Assembly (NCBI RefSeq): GCF_006402735.1
Contig: NZ_CP017174.1
Span: forward strand, 5,769,001-5,833,000
DNA: 64,000 bases
DNA from: Myxococcus xanthus
GTDB taxonomy: Bacteria > Myxococcota > Myxococcia > Myxococcales > Myxococcaceae
Direction: 5' to 3'
Part shown: piece by piece, positions 27,459 to 35,455 of the stretch
How positions within the stretch are numbered: the first letter of the stretch is position 1
Layout: each line of letters begins with the position of its first letter
Program-made: the position numbers and the translations under genes
Notes under the pieces: generated by a model
What the model was told of the DNA's origin: nothing
Databases searched by the model: none
What the model saw: only the letters and a program-made list of their open reading frames with translations

Positions 27459-27572
27459 GGTTCAGAAACCTCCAGAACGGGGGGGAGCCGTTCGGCGGCG
27501 ATGATGGAGTCCGAAGTGGAGTCCAGAGCAGGTGTTGGAATACAGTGCAGTGCAATCAGCGAATGGCGCGCG

Positions 27573-27602
27573 ATGTTAGCCGTGTGATACACCGGGTGTC
27601 AA
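27573..27602 (-). promoter_or_regulatory. Sigma-70-type promoter upstream of cpaB
   Basis: Reading leftwards, a perfect -35 TTGACA (complement of 27597-27602) is followed after 18 bases by TAACAT (27573-27578, four of six matches to TATAAT). The element is in the 203-base gap between the upstream lipoprotein gene and cpaB and points towards cpaB. Perfect TTGACA is rare in DNA of this GC content, which supports the call. Transcription would start near 27565, leaving a leader of about 105 bases. Confidence 0.55.
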
Positions 27603-27661
27603 AACCACCTCTCGCGACAGCTCTGTATCGCGCGCAATCCGGGACCTGACGTCGTACCGCG

Positions 27662-28396
27662 TCAGAGGTCGTCGATGGCGTCGCGGTCCGGTGTCGTCAG
27701 GCCACGGCCCTCGGTGATGCTGTAGAGGGCGTTCTGCACCACGCCCACGTCATCGGAGCTGTCGATGACCTTCCCCTCGAGGAGCCGCAACAGTTCCTGC
27801 AGCGCGTCATCCGACGTGACGGGGCCGACCGCGTAGGTCATGTACTGGTTGGAGGGGTCCCGCTCCTCGTTCAGGCAGTACATGTAGAGGGGAACGATAT
27901 AGGCGTTCTCCTCCACCCCGCCGTCCGGGGTACCGGCATCGTCCCGCCCGCCGGGCCCCGGGGGGGTGGGCGGAACGACGAGGATGGTGCGCTCGATGAG
28001 CAGGCCGTTCTGGCCGCGTCCCTCGGACGTGGACACGACGACGAGCCCCGGAGGGAACGTCACCTGGACAGGCGCCCCCGTGTCGTTGCGCAGGGGCACG
28101 CAGACGCGGACATAGGCGCCCGAGCCCTGTGACTCCACACTGGCGTTCTCGCACTCGCCGGAGACCTCGTCGGCGCCGCGAAGGGTGCCGGCGAAGCTGA
28201 CGCCCTCGGGGAGGGAGAAGGGCGTGCCCTGCGGCGCGCCGTCGTCCTCGCCCAGGCCGGGGCGGAAGACATTCACGCCCGCGTCGAACCCGTTGGAGGG
28301 CGGCGGCGGATTGTTGCCGCCTCCGCCGTCGCATGCCAGTACCCCTGCCCCGACCGCCGCCGCGACAACCATCCACTTCCATGCCGCCTGCGCCAT
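27662..28396 (-). CDS. Lipoprotein in the Tad-like locus
   Basis: 244 aa. Lipobox VLAC (C22), then a Gly-rich linker DGGGGNNPPPP. The middle part looks like a beta-sandwich with CVPLRNDTGAPVQVTFPPGL, reminiscent of periplasmic or outer-membrane accessory domains, but I recognise no family. The C-terminal part is helical. It lies between pilin genes and cpaB, separated by 203 bases from cpaB and 116 from the next gene upstream, so its promoter may be its own. Tad pilotin/TadD-like function is possible but unsupported. Confidence 0.78.
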   Translation of the reverse strand: MAQAAWKWMVVAAAVGAGVLACDGGGGNNPPPPSNGFDAGVNVFRPGLGEDDGAPQGTPFSLPEGVSFAGTLRGADEVSGECENASVESQGSGAYVRVCVPLRNDTGAPVQVTFPPGLVVVSTSEGRGQNGLLIERTILVVPPTPPGPGGRDDAGTPDGGVEENAYIVPLYMYCLNEERDPSNQYMTYAVGPVTSDDALQELLRLLEGKVIDSSDDVGVVQNALYSITEGRGLTTPDRDAIDDL

Positions 28397-28512
28397 TGCG
28401 CGCTCCTTCCGTCAATCCAGGACGACCCACCGGCCGGGACCGCCGCGTCATGAGGTCTGGCGAGACTGGCCGAGTCTCAAGGCACCCGCAACCTTGCTGA
28501 GAGCGCGAGGTG

Positions 28513-29259
28513 TCAGGGAGTGGGCGGAAACGCGGGCTGCGCGGGCGGCGGGAGGTCCGGATTGTACAGGCCTCGCAGCACCAGCGTTGCCCCCTGGTCA
28601 TCCTTGAGGAGCGCCGGCTGGCCCTGGTGGAGCCCTACCAGCCGCACCGTGAAGCCCACGCCATCCGGCGTCACGTGCACCGCGAGTTGCCCCGGGACGA
28701 GCGGGTCCGGCACCGCGCTCTCGGAGGGCAGCCAGGCGACCTGGGGATGAACGGGGAGGAAGGCGCGCGTGTACACCCGCACCTCGCTGGCGCCGGACTT
28801 CTGGAGCGCGGCGCGCCACGCGTCCTGCGACTGAGGTGTCTCTCCATGTGACTGGAGCTCGTGCACCATCAGCAGGTGGACGCGCCGGGCCACGCGGAGC
28901 AGCTCCAGGTTGGCCGCCACATCGGAGCGGGACTGCTCCAGCCCTTGCGGACGACCACCGGCGAGCGTGGCCATGACGCCCAGGAGGATGACGCCGGAGG
29001 CCCACATCGGCGCGGACCGGCCTCGCACCAGTTCCCAGCTCAGGCGCGCCGTGCCCACCGCCGCCAGCAACGAACCGGCCAGCACCAGCCAGCGCGGCGC
29101 CGCGCCCGCGTGGAAGGGCTGATTCAAGGCCTGCGTCAGGTGCGTCCACTCGGGCACGGACGCCACGCCCACGCCCACGGCGAAGGCGACGAACAAGACG
29201 GCGTGCACCAGCCGCAGACCCAGCGGGGACGGCTGCCCCACCTCACTGCTTGCCGTCAC
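28513..29259 (-). CDS. Membrane protein of unknown function in the Tad-like locus
   Basis: 248 aa, GTG start overlapping the mini-pilin stop (GTGA). Three hydrophobic segments are predicted near the N-terminus: VHAVLFVAFAVGVGVASV (about 18-35), RWLVLAGSLLAAVGTA (about 56-72) and ASGVILLGVMATLAG (about 87-101). A soluble region of about 140 residues follows and ends in a proline-rich tail. No named domain is recognised. The tight coupling with the pilin gene suggests a role in pilin handling. Confidence 0.78.
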   Translation of the reverse strand: MTASSEVGQPSPLGLRLVHAVLFVAFAVGVGVASVPEWTHLTQALNQPFHAGAAPRWLVLAGSLLAAVGTARLSWELVRGRSAPMWASGVILLGVMATLAGGRPQGLEQSRSDVAANLELLRVARRVHLLMVHELQSHGETPQSQDAWRAALQKSGASEVRVYTRAFLPVHPQVAWLPSESAVPDPLVPGQLAVHVTPDGVGFTVRLVGLHQGQPALLKDDQGATLVLRGLYNPDLPPPAQPAFPPTP

Positions 29260-29483
29260 GGGAAAGGCAGGTTCAGCACGAAGTAGAAGGAGTCGTAATA
29301 AATCTGGTACGCCTCCATGAACAGGTCGATGACGTTGGACTGCTTGTCCTCCGTCCAGCGGACCTTCACCGACGCGCCGACGATGAGCGCGACGACGAGA
29401 ATCCAGTTCAGGAGCGAGTACTCCAGCATGGCCTGCCCGCGACGGTTACGGGCGCGGGGACGCAGCGTCTTCGGGTGGTTCAC
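29256..29483 (-). CDS. Flp/TadE-like mini-pilin with type IVb prepilin signal
   Basis: 75 aa, GTG start overlapping the preceding stop (GTGA). A short basic leader ends in RRG, then QAMLEYSLL: this fits cleavage by a prepilin peptidase after the glycine with the conserved glutamate at +5. The hydrophobic stretch NWILVVALIVGASVKV follows. The mature protein would be about 60 residues, the size of a Flp major pilin, but the C-terminal part is aromatic-rich (YQIYYDSFYFVLNLPFP) rather than glycine-rich. It could be a structural pilin or an assembly factor. Embedded with translational overlaps on both sides. Confidence 0.82.
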   Translation of the reverse strand: MNHPKTLRPRARNRRGQAMLEYSLLNWILVVALIVGASVKVRWTEDKQSNVIDLFMEAYQIYYDSFYFVLNLPFP

Positions 29484-30289
29484 GGCGTGTCCTCAGAGGT
29501 GTCGTGTCCGTGCCCGTCATCCGCGTCGCCGGGCAGGTCATCGAGTATAGCATCCGCGTACTCCAGCTTGATCTTCGGTGCGTCTGGAGCGGGGATGCGC
29601 ATGCGGGGCTTGGCGTCGATTCCGTACTCCGCCACTTCCATGGCGTGCCCGATGCCGGGAATCTCAATCTTGGCCAGGTTCAGCAGCGGAATCTCACGGC
29701 TGAGCCACATCCGCTTGATGACGGTGTTCTTCATGACGACCTCGACGGGGACGGCCGCCACGGTGCCTGCCAGCGTCATCAACCGGGACTCCTTGCCCGA
29801 GCGCGTCGTGGGCTTCACGCCCTTGGGCAGCGGCGCTTGCTTCTCCGGCGGCGCGGCCTGAGCCTTCTTCGCGTCCGCCTCCTGCTGCTTGAGCACGTGC
29901 TGGAGCGCCTCGTCCGAATACTCCTGGGGCTGGCCGAAGCCCGTGCCGATGTAGAGGCGGGAGATGGCGTCATAGCGAATCTCGTCGCCCTCCCGGGCCA
30001 CCAGCATGCGCATCTGCGCGAGCGGCGACTTCATGGCCGGATGGGTACCCGCCTCCATCTCCACCCACACCGCGTCCCGGCCCTCCTTGTCCTTCTCCTC
30101 ACCCACCACCGCCAGGCGCCAGTAGTAGACGCGCAGGCCGCCTCCGTTGAAGCGGTACGTCACCCAGTCGCCCAGTCGGGCCGGACGGGCGCCGCGGGAC
30201 ATGTGCTGAACCAGCTCCCGCGCGGGATTCGCCTCCACGCGGACTGGAAACGCCAGCACCAATGCCGCCACCACGAGCAGGGCCCTCAC
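29480..30289 (-). CDS. Secreted protein of unknown function in the Tad-like locus
   Basis: 269 aa from the GTG at 30289, which overlaps the upstream stop (GTGA) and begins an intact signal peptide (RALLVVAALVLAFPVRVEA). The mature part has two regions: a beta-rich domain starting ARLGDWVTYRFNGGGLRVYY and a C-terminal beta domain with PVEVVMKNTVIKRMWLSREI. A charged linker rich in K, A and P lies between. No known family is evident. The acidic C-terminus ends DDGHGHDTSEDTP. It is likely periplasmic and part of the machine because of the overlapping gene order. Confidence 0.8.
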   Translation of the reverse strand: MRALLVVAALVLAFPVRVEANPARELVQHMSRGARPARLGDWVTYRFNGGGLRVYYWRLAVVGEEKDKEGRDAVWVEMEAGTHPAMKSPLAQMRMLVAREGDEIRYDAISRLYIGTGFGQPQEYSDEALQHVLKQQEADAKKAQAAPPEKQAPLPKGVKPTTRSGKESRLMTLAGTVAAVPVEVVMKNTVIKRMWLSREIPLLNLAKIEIPGIGHAMEVAEYGIDAKPRMRIPAPDAPKIKLEYADAILDDLPGDADDGHGHDTSEDTP

Positions 30290-31095
30290 TTCGCGCCCTC
30301 CTTCTTCTGGGCCTGGTCCCGCTCGTAGGCCTCGCGGCTCTGGCGCACGGCATCGTCGTTGGGCACCGCGTCCGGACGGTCCGAGCCAATCCACATCTGG
30401 ACCACCGCGGTGACACCCTCCTCCGCGTGCGACAGCGTCGTCACCACCTGCTCACCCTTGCGGGCGTGCTCCATGGTCAGCTGCGTGCCGCCGCCCATCT
30501 TGAGCGCGGACTGCCGCACGGGCGCGTAGCCGCGGCGCTCCAGCTCCGCGTTCACCTGCTGCTGCACCTTCGTCAGCTCTCCCGTCACCAGCGTGGTGCG
30601 GCTCTGCGAGCCACCCGGGTCATCCCGCGTGGCCAGGTCCTGGCTGTAGAGCGCGCCTTCCAGCGCTACCAGCCCGGGCGCCGGCTTCTTGGACGGACGC
30701 ACCCACAAGTCCCGCAGCGCAGTGAAGCCCACCGTCTTGCCCAGGTGCTTGCGCAGCACGACGCCACGCTGAAGCCCCTCGCGGGTATAGAGCGCCGACA
30801 CCACGCCCTCGTCCTGCATGTCCCCTTCCACCACGGTGGGGTAGCCCTCTTCCTGCCACTTCCGGGCGAAGTAGGCCGCCACCTTCTCCATGGGGTCCGA
30901 CGTCGTGAAGTACGCGAGGCGGTAGTACTCCCCGCCAATGACCAGGTCATTACCGATACGCGTGTGGATGGTGCCCGGATAGACGGGCAGCTCCTGTTCC
31001 GCGGCTGCTGGCGCGGAGGCCAGCAACGCGAACAGGAGCGCCGTCCGGACGGCCCCTACCCTACTCGCAGGGAATCTTGAGGTCTTGCTCGTCAT
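30286..31095 (-). CDS. Secreted protein of unknown function in the Tad-like locus
   Basis: 269 aa from the ATG at 31095, which overlaps the TadE-like gene by 35 bases. A signal peptide with a long n-region (ending LLFALLASAPAAA) precedes the sequence EQELPVYPGTIHTRIGNDLV. The mature protein has a motif found in small periplasmic proteins that act on helper surfaces (YRLAYFTTSDPMEKVAAYFA), but I recognise no family. Its C-terminus is highly charged (YERDQAQKKEGAK). The position between pilin genes suggests an accessory role. Confidence 0.8.
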   Translation of the reverse strand: MTSKTSRFPASRVGAVRTALLFALLASAPAAAEQELPVYPGTIHTRIGNDLVIGGEYYRLAYFTTSDPMEKVAAYFARKWQEEGYPTVVEGDMQDEGVVSALYTREGLQRGVVLRKHLGKTVGFTALRDLWVRPSKKPAPGLVALEGALYSQDLATRDDPGGSQSRTTLVTGELTKVQQQVNAELERRGYAPVRQSALKMGGGTQLTMEHARKGEQVVTTLSHAEEGVTAVVQMWIGSDRPDAVPNDDAVRQSREAYERDQAQKKEGAK

Positions 31096-32254
31096 TCTGC
31101 GTGGACTCCGGGCGGGCATCCGGGTCGGTCGGGTCATCCGCCATGGCCCGCTTGCACCCCATGTAGAACTCGCCGCGCGCGTTGAAGACCTTGATGTAGT
31201 TGCTGTTCGCGTACGTCATCTCGTCACGGAACGGCGCGGTGTCGAAGCAGTTGGGCCGTTCGTGGTCGGTCAGCTTGAGGCTGCGCTTGTGCATGACGTG
31301 GAGGCCGCTGCTGGCCTTCGCATCATACTGGGCAAGGCCGGTGCAGTCCCCCTTCTGCGAGGCGCCCACGCCGTAGTTCCGGGACACCACGAAGGTCCCC
31401 AGGAAGTTGGGGAGCACCGAGGCGACCACATCCAGGATGGCGCCGATGCCCAGGCTGTCCAACGTGGAGGCGAAGCCCAGGAACACCATCCGGTCCACCT
31501 GGCGGTAGAGGCCGTGGGGCTGGCTGAGGGAACCACCGGTATGCTGACCGGCGCGGCGGCCACGGATGATGGCGTCACCGCCGTCCGGCATGTGCCAGCC
31601 GTTGGCGTACATGGAGTACTTCGACTTGAGCCGCAGGCTGCCCAGGTCGCGCCCGCCCATCATGTTCTCTTTGAAGAAGCCGCCGTTGCCACCGCTCTTG
31701 TCGAGGTACCGCGTCGGCAGGATGGTGTTCTCGTAGTTCATCTCGACTTCGGATTCGACCCAGCCCTTGTTGTTGAAGCCCCACTGGTTCAAAACCCATC
31801 CCATGCCGTTGTTCAAGGGGCTGAGGATGGCGCCCGCCAGGCCGCCTCCTTCGCTGGTACTCGGGCGGCTGAGCATCCCGCTTTCGAGAAGCGCGATCTC
31901 CTTGTTGGTGATGGTCGCCGTCACGTCCGTGTAGCGGGCAATGAAGTTGCCGCCGGTGCCGTTGGGCTCCACCGAGTCCATGTCCTTGAAGCGCTCGACG
32001 AACTCCTCGTGGGCCTCCCGGCGGGCGTCCTCGAAGGCGTCGTCGTGCTTCCCGTTCGCGAAGTCGGAGAGCGCGTAGCTCGTCATCTCCCAGACGGCGT
32101 AGCGCGCCGCCTCCTGGAGCTTGAGCTTCGCCCTCACCAACTCCGTGAGGTACATGCTGAACATCAGAATCATCACGAGGAGCGGCACGGAGAGCGCGAA
32201 CTCGACCGTGGCGGCACCTCTTGAGCGCGAGCGCATTTGGAGACGGGCACGCAT
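31061..32254 (-). CDS. TadE-like pseudopilin, large
   Basis: 397 aa. The leader RLQMRSRSRG is followed by AATVEFALSVPLLVMILMF: predicted prepilin peptidase cleavage after G with E at +5, then a pilin-type hydrophobic helix. The rest is a large extracytoplasmic domain of about 350 residues with several cysteines. Canonical TadE proteins are about 150-200 aa, so this one is roughly double. Pseudopilins of Tad systems are thought to prime or cap the pilus. It is 8 bases downstream of the TadG-like gene. Confidence 0.85.
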   Translation of the reverse strand: MRARLQMRSRSRGAATVEFALSVPLLVMILMFSMYLTELVRAKLKLQEAARYAVWEMTSYALSDFANGKHDDAFEDARREAHEEFVERFKDMDSVEPNGTGGNFIARYTDVTATITNKEIALLESGMLSRPSTSEGGGLAGAILSPLNNGMGWVLNQWGFNNKGWVESEVEMNYENTILPTRYLDKSGGNGGFFKENMMGGRDLGSLRLKSKYSMYANGWHMPDGGDAIIRGRRAGQHTGGSLSQPHGLYRQVDRMVFLGFASTLDSLGIGAILDVVASVLPNFLGTFVVSRNYGVGASQKGDCTGLAQYDAKASSGLHVMHKRSLKLTDHERPNCFDTAPFRDEMTYANSNYIKVFNARGEFYMGCKRAMADDPTDPDARPESTQNDEQDLKIPCE

Positions 32255-32262
32255 GGCAGTCC

Positions 32263-34347
32263 TCAGTGCGTAATGATCTTCGGGGCAATGCCCTGAAGCG
32301 GGCCGGGCAGCGCATCCATCATCTCACCAATCTTCGGCAGTGAGTTGCGGCCCTGGAACACGGACGCCAGACGCGGGCGCCAGTAGGGGTTGAAGAAGTT
32401 GGGCTGCTCCGCCCAGTTGCCGGGGCGGTGGTAGTAGGACTGGCCGCGGGAGATGACGTTGAGGCCTTCGACCAGGCCCAGGAACTTCTTCCGGTTGTTC
32501 AGCATCTCCAGGCCGTCCGTGTCCGGCGTGAAGGCGAACTTCACCTTGCCTTCGTCGTTGAGCAGCGCGGGCGCGTTGGTGCCGGTACCGTCCTTGTTGT
32601 CCCGGTTCACGACCTGCTCCGGATCCTTGTTCAGCGCCACCCAGGCGGTGGGCTGGTTGAAGTCCGCCTGGCGCTTGGCCGCGTCGCCCATGGACGCGTT
32701 GGCGGTGGGGTTGCACACCGAACCGAGCTGGCCGGGCTCGAAGTGCATGAACGGCGTCAGGCCGCCCCAGGGGTGGTGACCGTCCTGCACCGGCCGCACG
32801 TTGGCCGCGAAGACGTCCGTACGGGCCCAGCACACGAACGCGAGCTCCAGCACGCAGATTTTCGACTGTTGCAACCCCACGTCGCGCTCGGGGCCACCCG
32901 GCCGCATGTGGCCGGACCAGCGCTCCGGGTTGCTCGGGTAGTTGACGCGCCAGTGCATGCCGCCCCGGTGACGACCGCTGTCGGTGTCATTGAGCGCCCA
33001 GATGCTCGTCTTCGTCATGTGCTTGTACGGCAGCTTGGTGGTGTTGTTGTCCCCCTTGCCCTTGCGGTTGTCGCCGAAGCACTTCCAGTAGTCGTCGTTC
33101 TTGGTGCACGACACCGGGTTGTCCGCCTTGCCCACGCCCACGTCGATCTCCGGCGGGCCGAACTTGAGCCAGTACGGATCATCCGAACCGATGTTGTCGC
33201 CCTGGGCCGTCATGCCCCAGGGATTGATGTTGTCGTTCCAGTCGCGGATGTAGTTGCGGCCTTCCTGGCCGGGACCGCGGCCGGCGCGGATCGCGTTGGC
33301 GTTGGGGAAGCCCGTGGAGAGCATGCGCGTCTGGCCGATCTTGCCGAACTCGAAGATGCCCGGGATGTCCACGCCGCCGTTGAAGAAGTCCCGCATGAAG
33401 CTGAGCATGTCCGGCAGCGGCAGCAGGTCACCCATGCGGCGGCTGGTGATGAAGCCCTGGGGGCACGCACCACCGTTGGCGTCACAGGCGTAGCGCGTGG
33501 CGTTCGTGATGCCACCCATGGAGCGCTTGGCGCGGGCAATGGGGTCGTTGGCGGCCTTCTTCGTCACGTCCAGCGCGCCGAACGGGTTCTTCCACGTGTT
33601 CGGCGCCAGCGGCTTGCCACCCGCGTACGGGCTGTGCGCCTGGCTGAAGAGACACTGGCTGTAGAGACCCGTCGCCAGCTGGCTGGCCAGCGAGGAGATG
33701 TTGCTGTCGTTGTCGTCGATGACCGTCTGCGTGGTCTGCGTCACGTGCGTGGACGCGGACATCATCACCGCCTGCGACGCGAAGTACATCACGCCGTTCA
33801 TCACCCGGTGCGCGGGGATGATCCATTCACCGATGATCCGGTCCGGATTCAGTCGCGTGATGACCTGTTGGATGGGTCTGAGGAAGTAGTTCCGGTACGC
33901 GGTCATGATCCGGCCAATGGCCTTGATGACCGCGCTCACGTACGGAATGACGTTTTCTAGAATGGGACAGGCGATCTTCCAGAAGAGGTTGTTCGTCTTG
34001 CCCGCGCATGGATTCAACGTGCGCATGAAGCCGTAGATGTCCGTGAGGAACGCCTCGGCGGAATAGATGAGTGACAGCAGCGACTGCCACATCATCGCCG
34101 ACACGTAGTGCGACACCTGCGTGCGGTTGGCGTACGCGTAGAAGTTGAACGCGCGCGCCTCCATGGCGGCCATGGAGTACGACGCGGAGTCCGCCGTGTT
34201 CTGCAGGCGGATGCGTTCATGCACCGTGTGGCCGATGTTGACCGTGGTCAACACGGCGATGGACATGATCAAAACCATCAGGGCGGCCAGCACCAAGGCC
34301 TGGCCTTCCTGGCGGCGGAAACTCTGTCGGAGGGTCCGGGTGAACAT
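32263..34347 (-). CDS. Very large TadG-like pseudopilin
   Basis: 694 aa. The N-terminus SFRRQEGQALVLAALMVLIM is the Tad/TadG-type signal anchor; the +5 position is Leu, not Glu, as is common in TadG. The helix is followed by TTVNIGHTVHERIRLQNTAD and AYANRTQVSHYV, which are typical of the TadE/G family. The remaining 600 residues form an unusual extracytoplasmic domain, rich in Asn, Trp and Gly, with several Cys pairs (CACDANGGACPQG-like spacing around residues 285-300). I recognise no enzymatic motif. It would be the largest pseudopilin of the set and a candidate tip or surface-contact protein. Confidence 0.83.
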   Translation of the reverse strand: MFTRTLRQSFRRQEGQALVLAALMVLIMSIAVLTTVNIGHTVHERIRLQNTADSASYSMAAMEARAFNFYAYANRTQVSHYVSAMMWQSLLSLIYSAEAFLTDIYGFMRTLNPCAGKTNNLFWKIACPILENVIPYVSAVIKAIGRIMTAYRNYFLRPIQQVITRLNPDRIIGEWIIPAHRVMNGVMYFASQAVMMSASTHVTQTTQTVIDDNDSNISSLASQLATGLYSQCLFSQAHSPYAGGKPLAPNTWKNPFGALDVTKKAANDPIARAKRSMGGITNATRYACDANGGACPQGFITSRRMGDLLPLPDMLSFMRDFFNGGVDIPGIFEFGKIGQTRMLSTGFPNANAIRAGRGPGQEGRNYIRDWNDNINPWGMTAQGDNIGSDDPYWLKFGPPEIDVGVGKADNPVSCTKNDDYWKCFGDNRKGKGDNNTTKLPYKHMTKTSIWALNDTDSGRHRGGMHWRVNYPSNPERWSGHMRPGGPERDVGLQQSKICVLELAFVCWARTDVFAANVRPVQDGHHPWGGLTPFMHFEPGQLGSVCNPTANASMGDAAKRQADFNQPTAWVALNKDPEQVVNRDNKDGTGTNAPALLNDEGKVKFAFTPDTDGLEMLNNRKKFLGLVEGLNVISRGQSYYHRPGNWAEQPNFFNPYWRPRLASVFQGRNSLPKIGEMMDALPGPLQGIAPKIITH

Positions 34348-34368
34348 GGGTCGGGAGTCCTCTTCCTC

Positions 34369-35358
34369 TTACAGACCCCAGTCGGGGTTCAGGTGCATGA
34401 TCCACTTGCGGTGGAAGTTGGACTGCATGCGCATGCTGTACGTGGCCGTCAGCGGCATGAAGTACCGCTTGCCAGCCAGGTCGGAAACGAGCGGGATGCT
34501 GCCGTTGGCCAGCATCCAAAGCACGGTCATCTCGAGCGGATAGACGGAGTCGTACCCCATCTCGTGCTCGATACCGCGGGCGCCGGCGAGCAACGGATCG
34601 AGGTTGCCACGCCGGTTCATCATGTTCGCGCGCGGGTCCACGGTGCCGCGGTCAATGGCGCCTCGCAGCGCCATGCCCGCGTTCGAGGCGAACCAAGAGT
34701 AGAAGATGATGGAGTTCGCGAACGGTACGCGCAGCTGGTACCAGTAGCGCAGGCGGATGGTCAGTCGCGTGGACTTGCGGAACACCAGCTCCGCATCGTC
34801 AGGCTCCGGCAGGTTGAAGAACTTTCGGATGTGGTTCTCCAGCGAGGGCACCTCCGGGAAGGCGTCCGCGCCGTCGAAGTCCAGCTCCTGCCAGTTGTAG
34901 CCGCTGCGCAGCTTCCACATCGAATCGATGGGCGTGAAGTAGGCGGGACTGATGGTGTCCACGCGAATGACGCCGAACAGGTTGGACCCGTTCACCGTCC
35001 GAGGCACGCGGCCGCCGCCGAAGTTCAGCATGCGCATGCCGGAGTCGTAGAGCTGGTGGATGACGAACGTCTTCCCCAGCTCGACGATGTCGTCGGTACG
35101 CCCCATGGTGGGAAGCAACGCCACGATGGCCGCGTCATGCATGCGCTCGTTGTTGCCGTTCCACACGATGCCGGCACGCGCGGCCTGGTAGGCGGCGTAC
35201 TCCGTCATCAGCTTCGCGTGCTGCATCATCGTGAGCTGGATGATCCCCAGCGTCATGAAGACGGCGAGCGGCATGATCATCGCCGCTTCCACCGCGGCTT
35301 GACCCGACTGTCGGCGAGACGCCCCCCGCGCCCGCGGCTCCTGTGCTTCCTGTCCCAT
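34369..35358 (-). CDS. TadE-like pseudopilin
   Basis: 329 aa. Leader SRRQSG, then QAAVEAAMIMPLAVFMTLGI: cleavage after G, E at +5, and a hydrophobic helix. The sequence MMQHAKLMTEYAAYQAARAG is typical of the TadE post-helix region. The extracytoplasmic domain is about 280 residues, again larger than usual. It is the first structural gene after the sigma/anti-sigma pair (97-base gap) and lies 21 bases before the TadG-like gene. A GATAAT hexamer (complement of 35365-35370) lies so close to the ATG that a leaderless message is conceivable. Confidence 0.85.
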   Translation of the reverse strand: MGQEAQEPRARGASRRQSGQAAVEAAMIMPLAVFMTLGIIQLTMMQHAKLMTEYAAYQAARAGIVWNGNNERMHDAAIVALLPTMGRTDDIVELGKTFVIHQLYDSGMRMLNFGGGRVPRTVNGSNLFGVIRVDTISPAYFTPIDSMWKLRSGYNWQELDFDGADAFPEVPSLENHIRKFFNLPEPDDAELVFRKSTRLTIRLRYWYQLRVPFANSIIFYSWFASNAGMALRGAIDRGTVDPRANMMNRRGNLDPLLAGARGIEHEMGYDSVYPLEMTVLWMLANGSIPLVSDLAGKRYFMPLTATYSMRMQSNFHRKWIMHLNPDWGL

Positions 35359-35455
35359 GAAACCATTATCCGGGGACTGGTGTCAGAAGCGCATCGGTCA
35401 AATGGACAGACGTGCGCCTACGTTTCCCTCCCATTTGATGAGAAAATACACCCTG

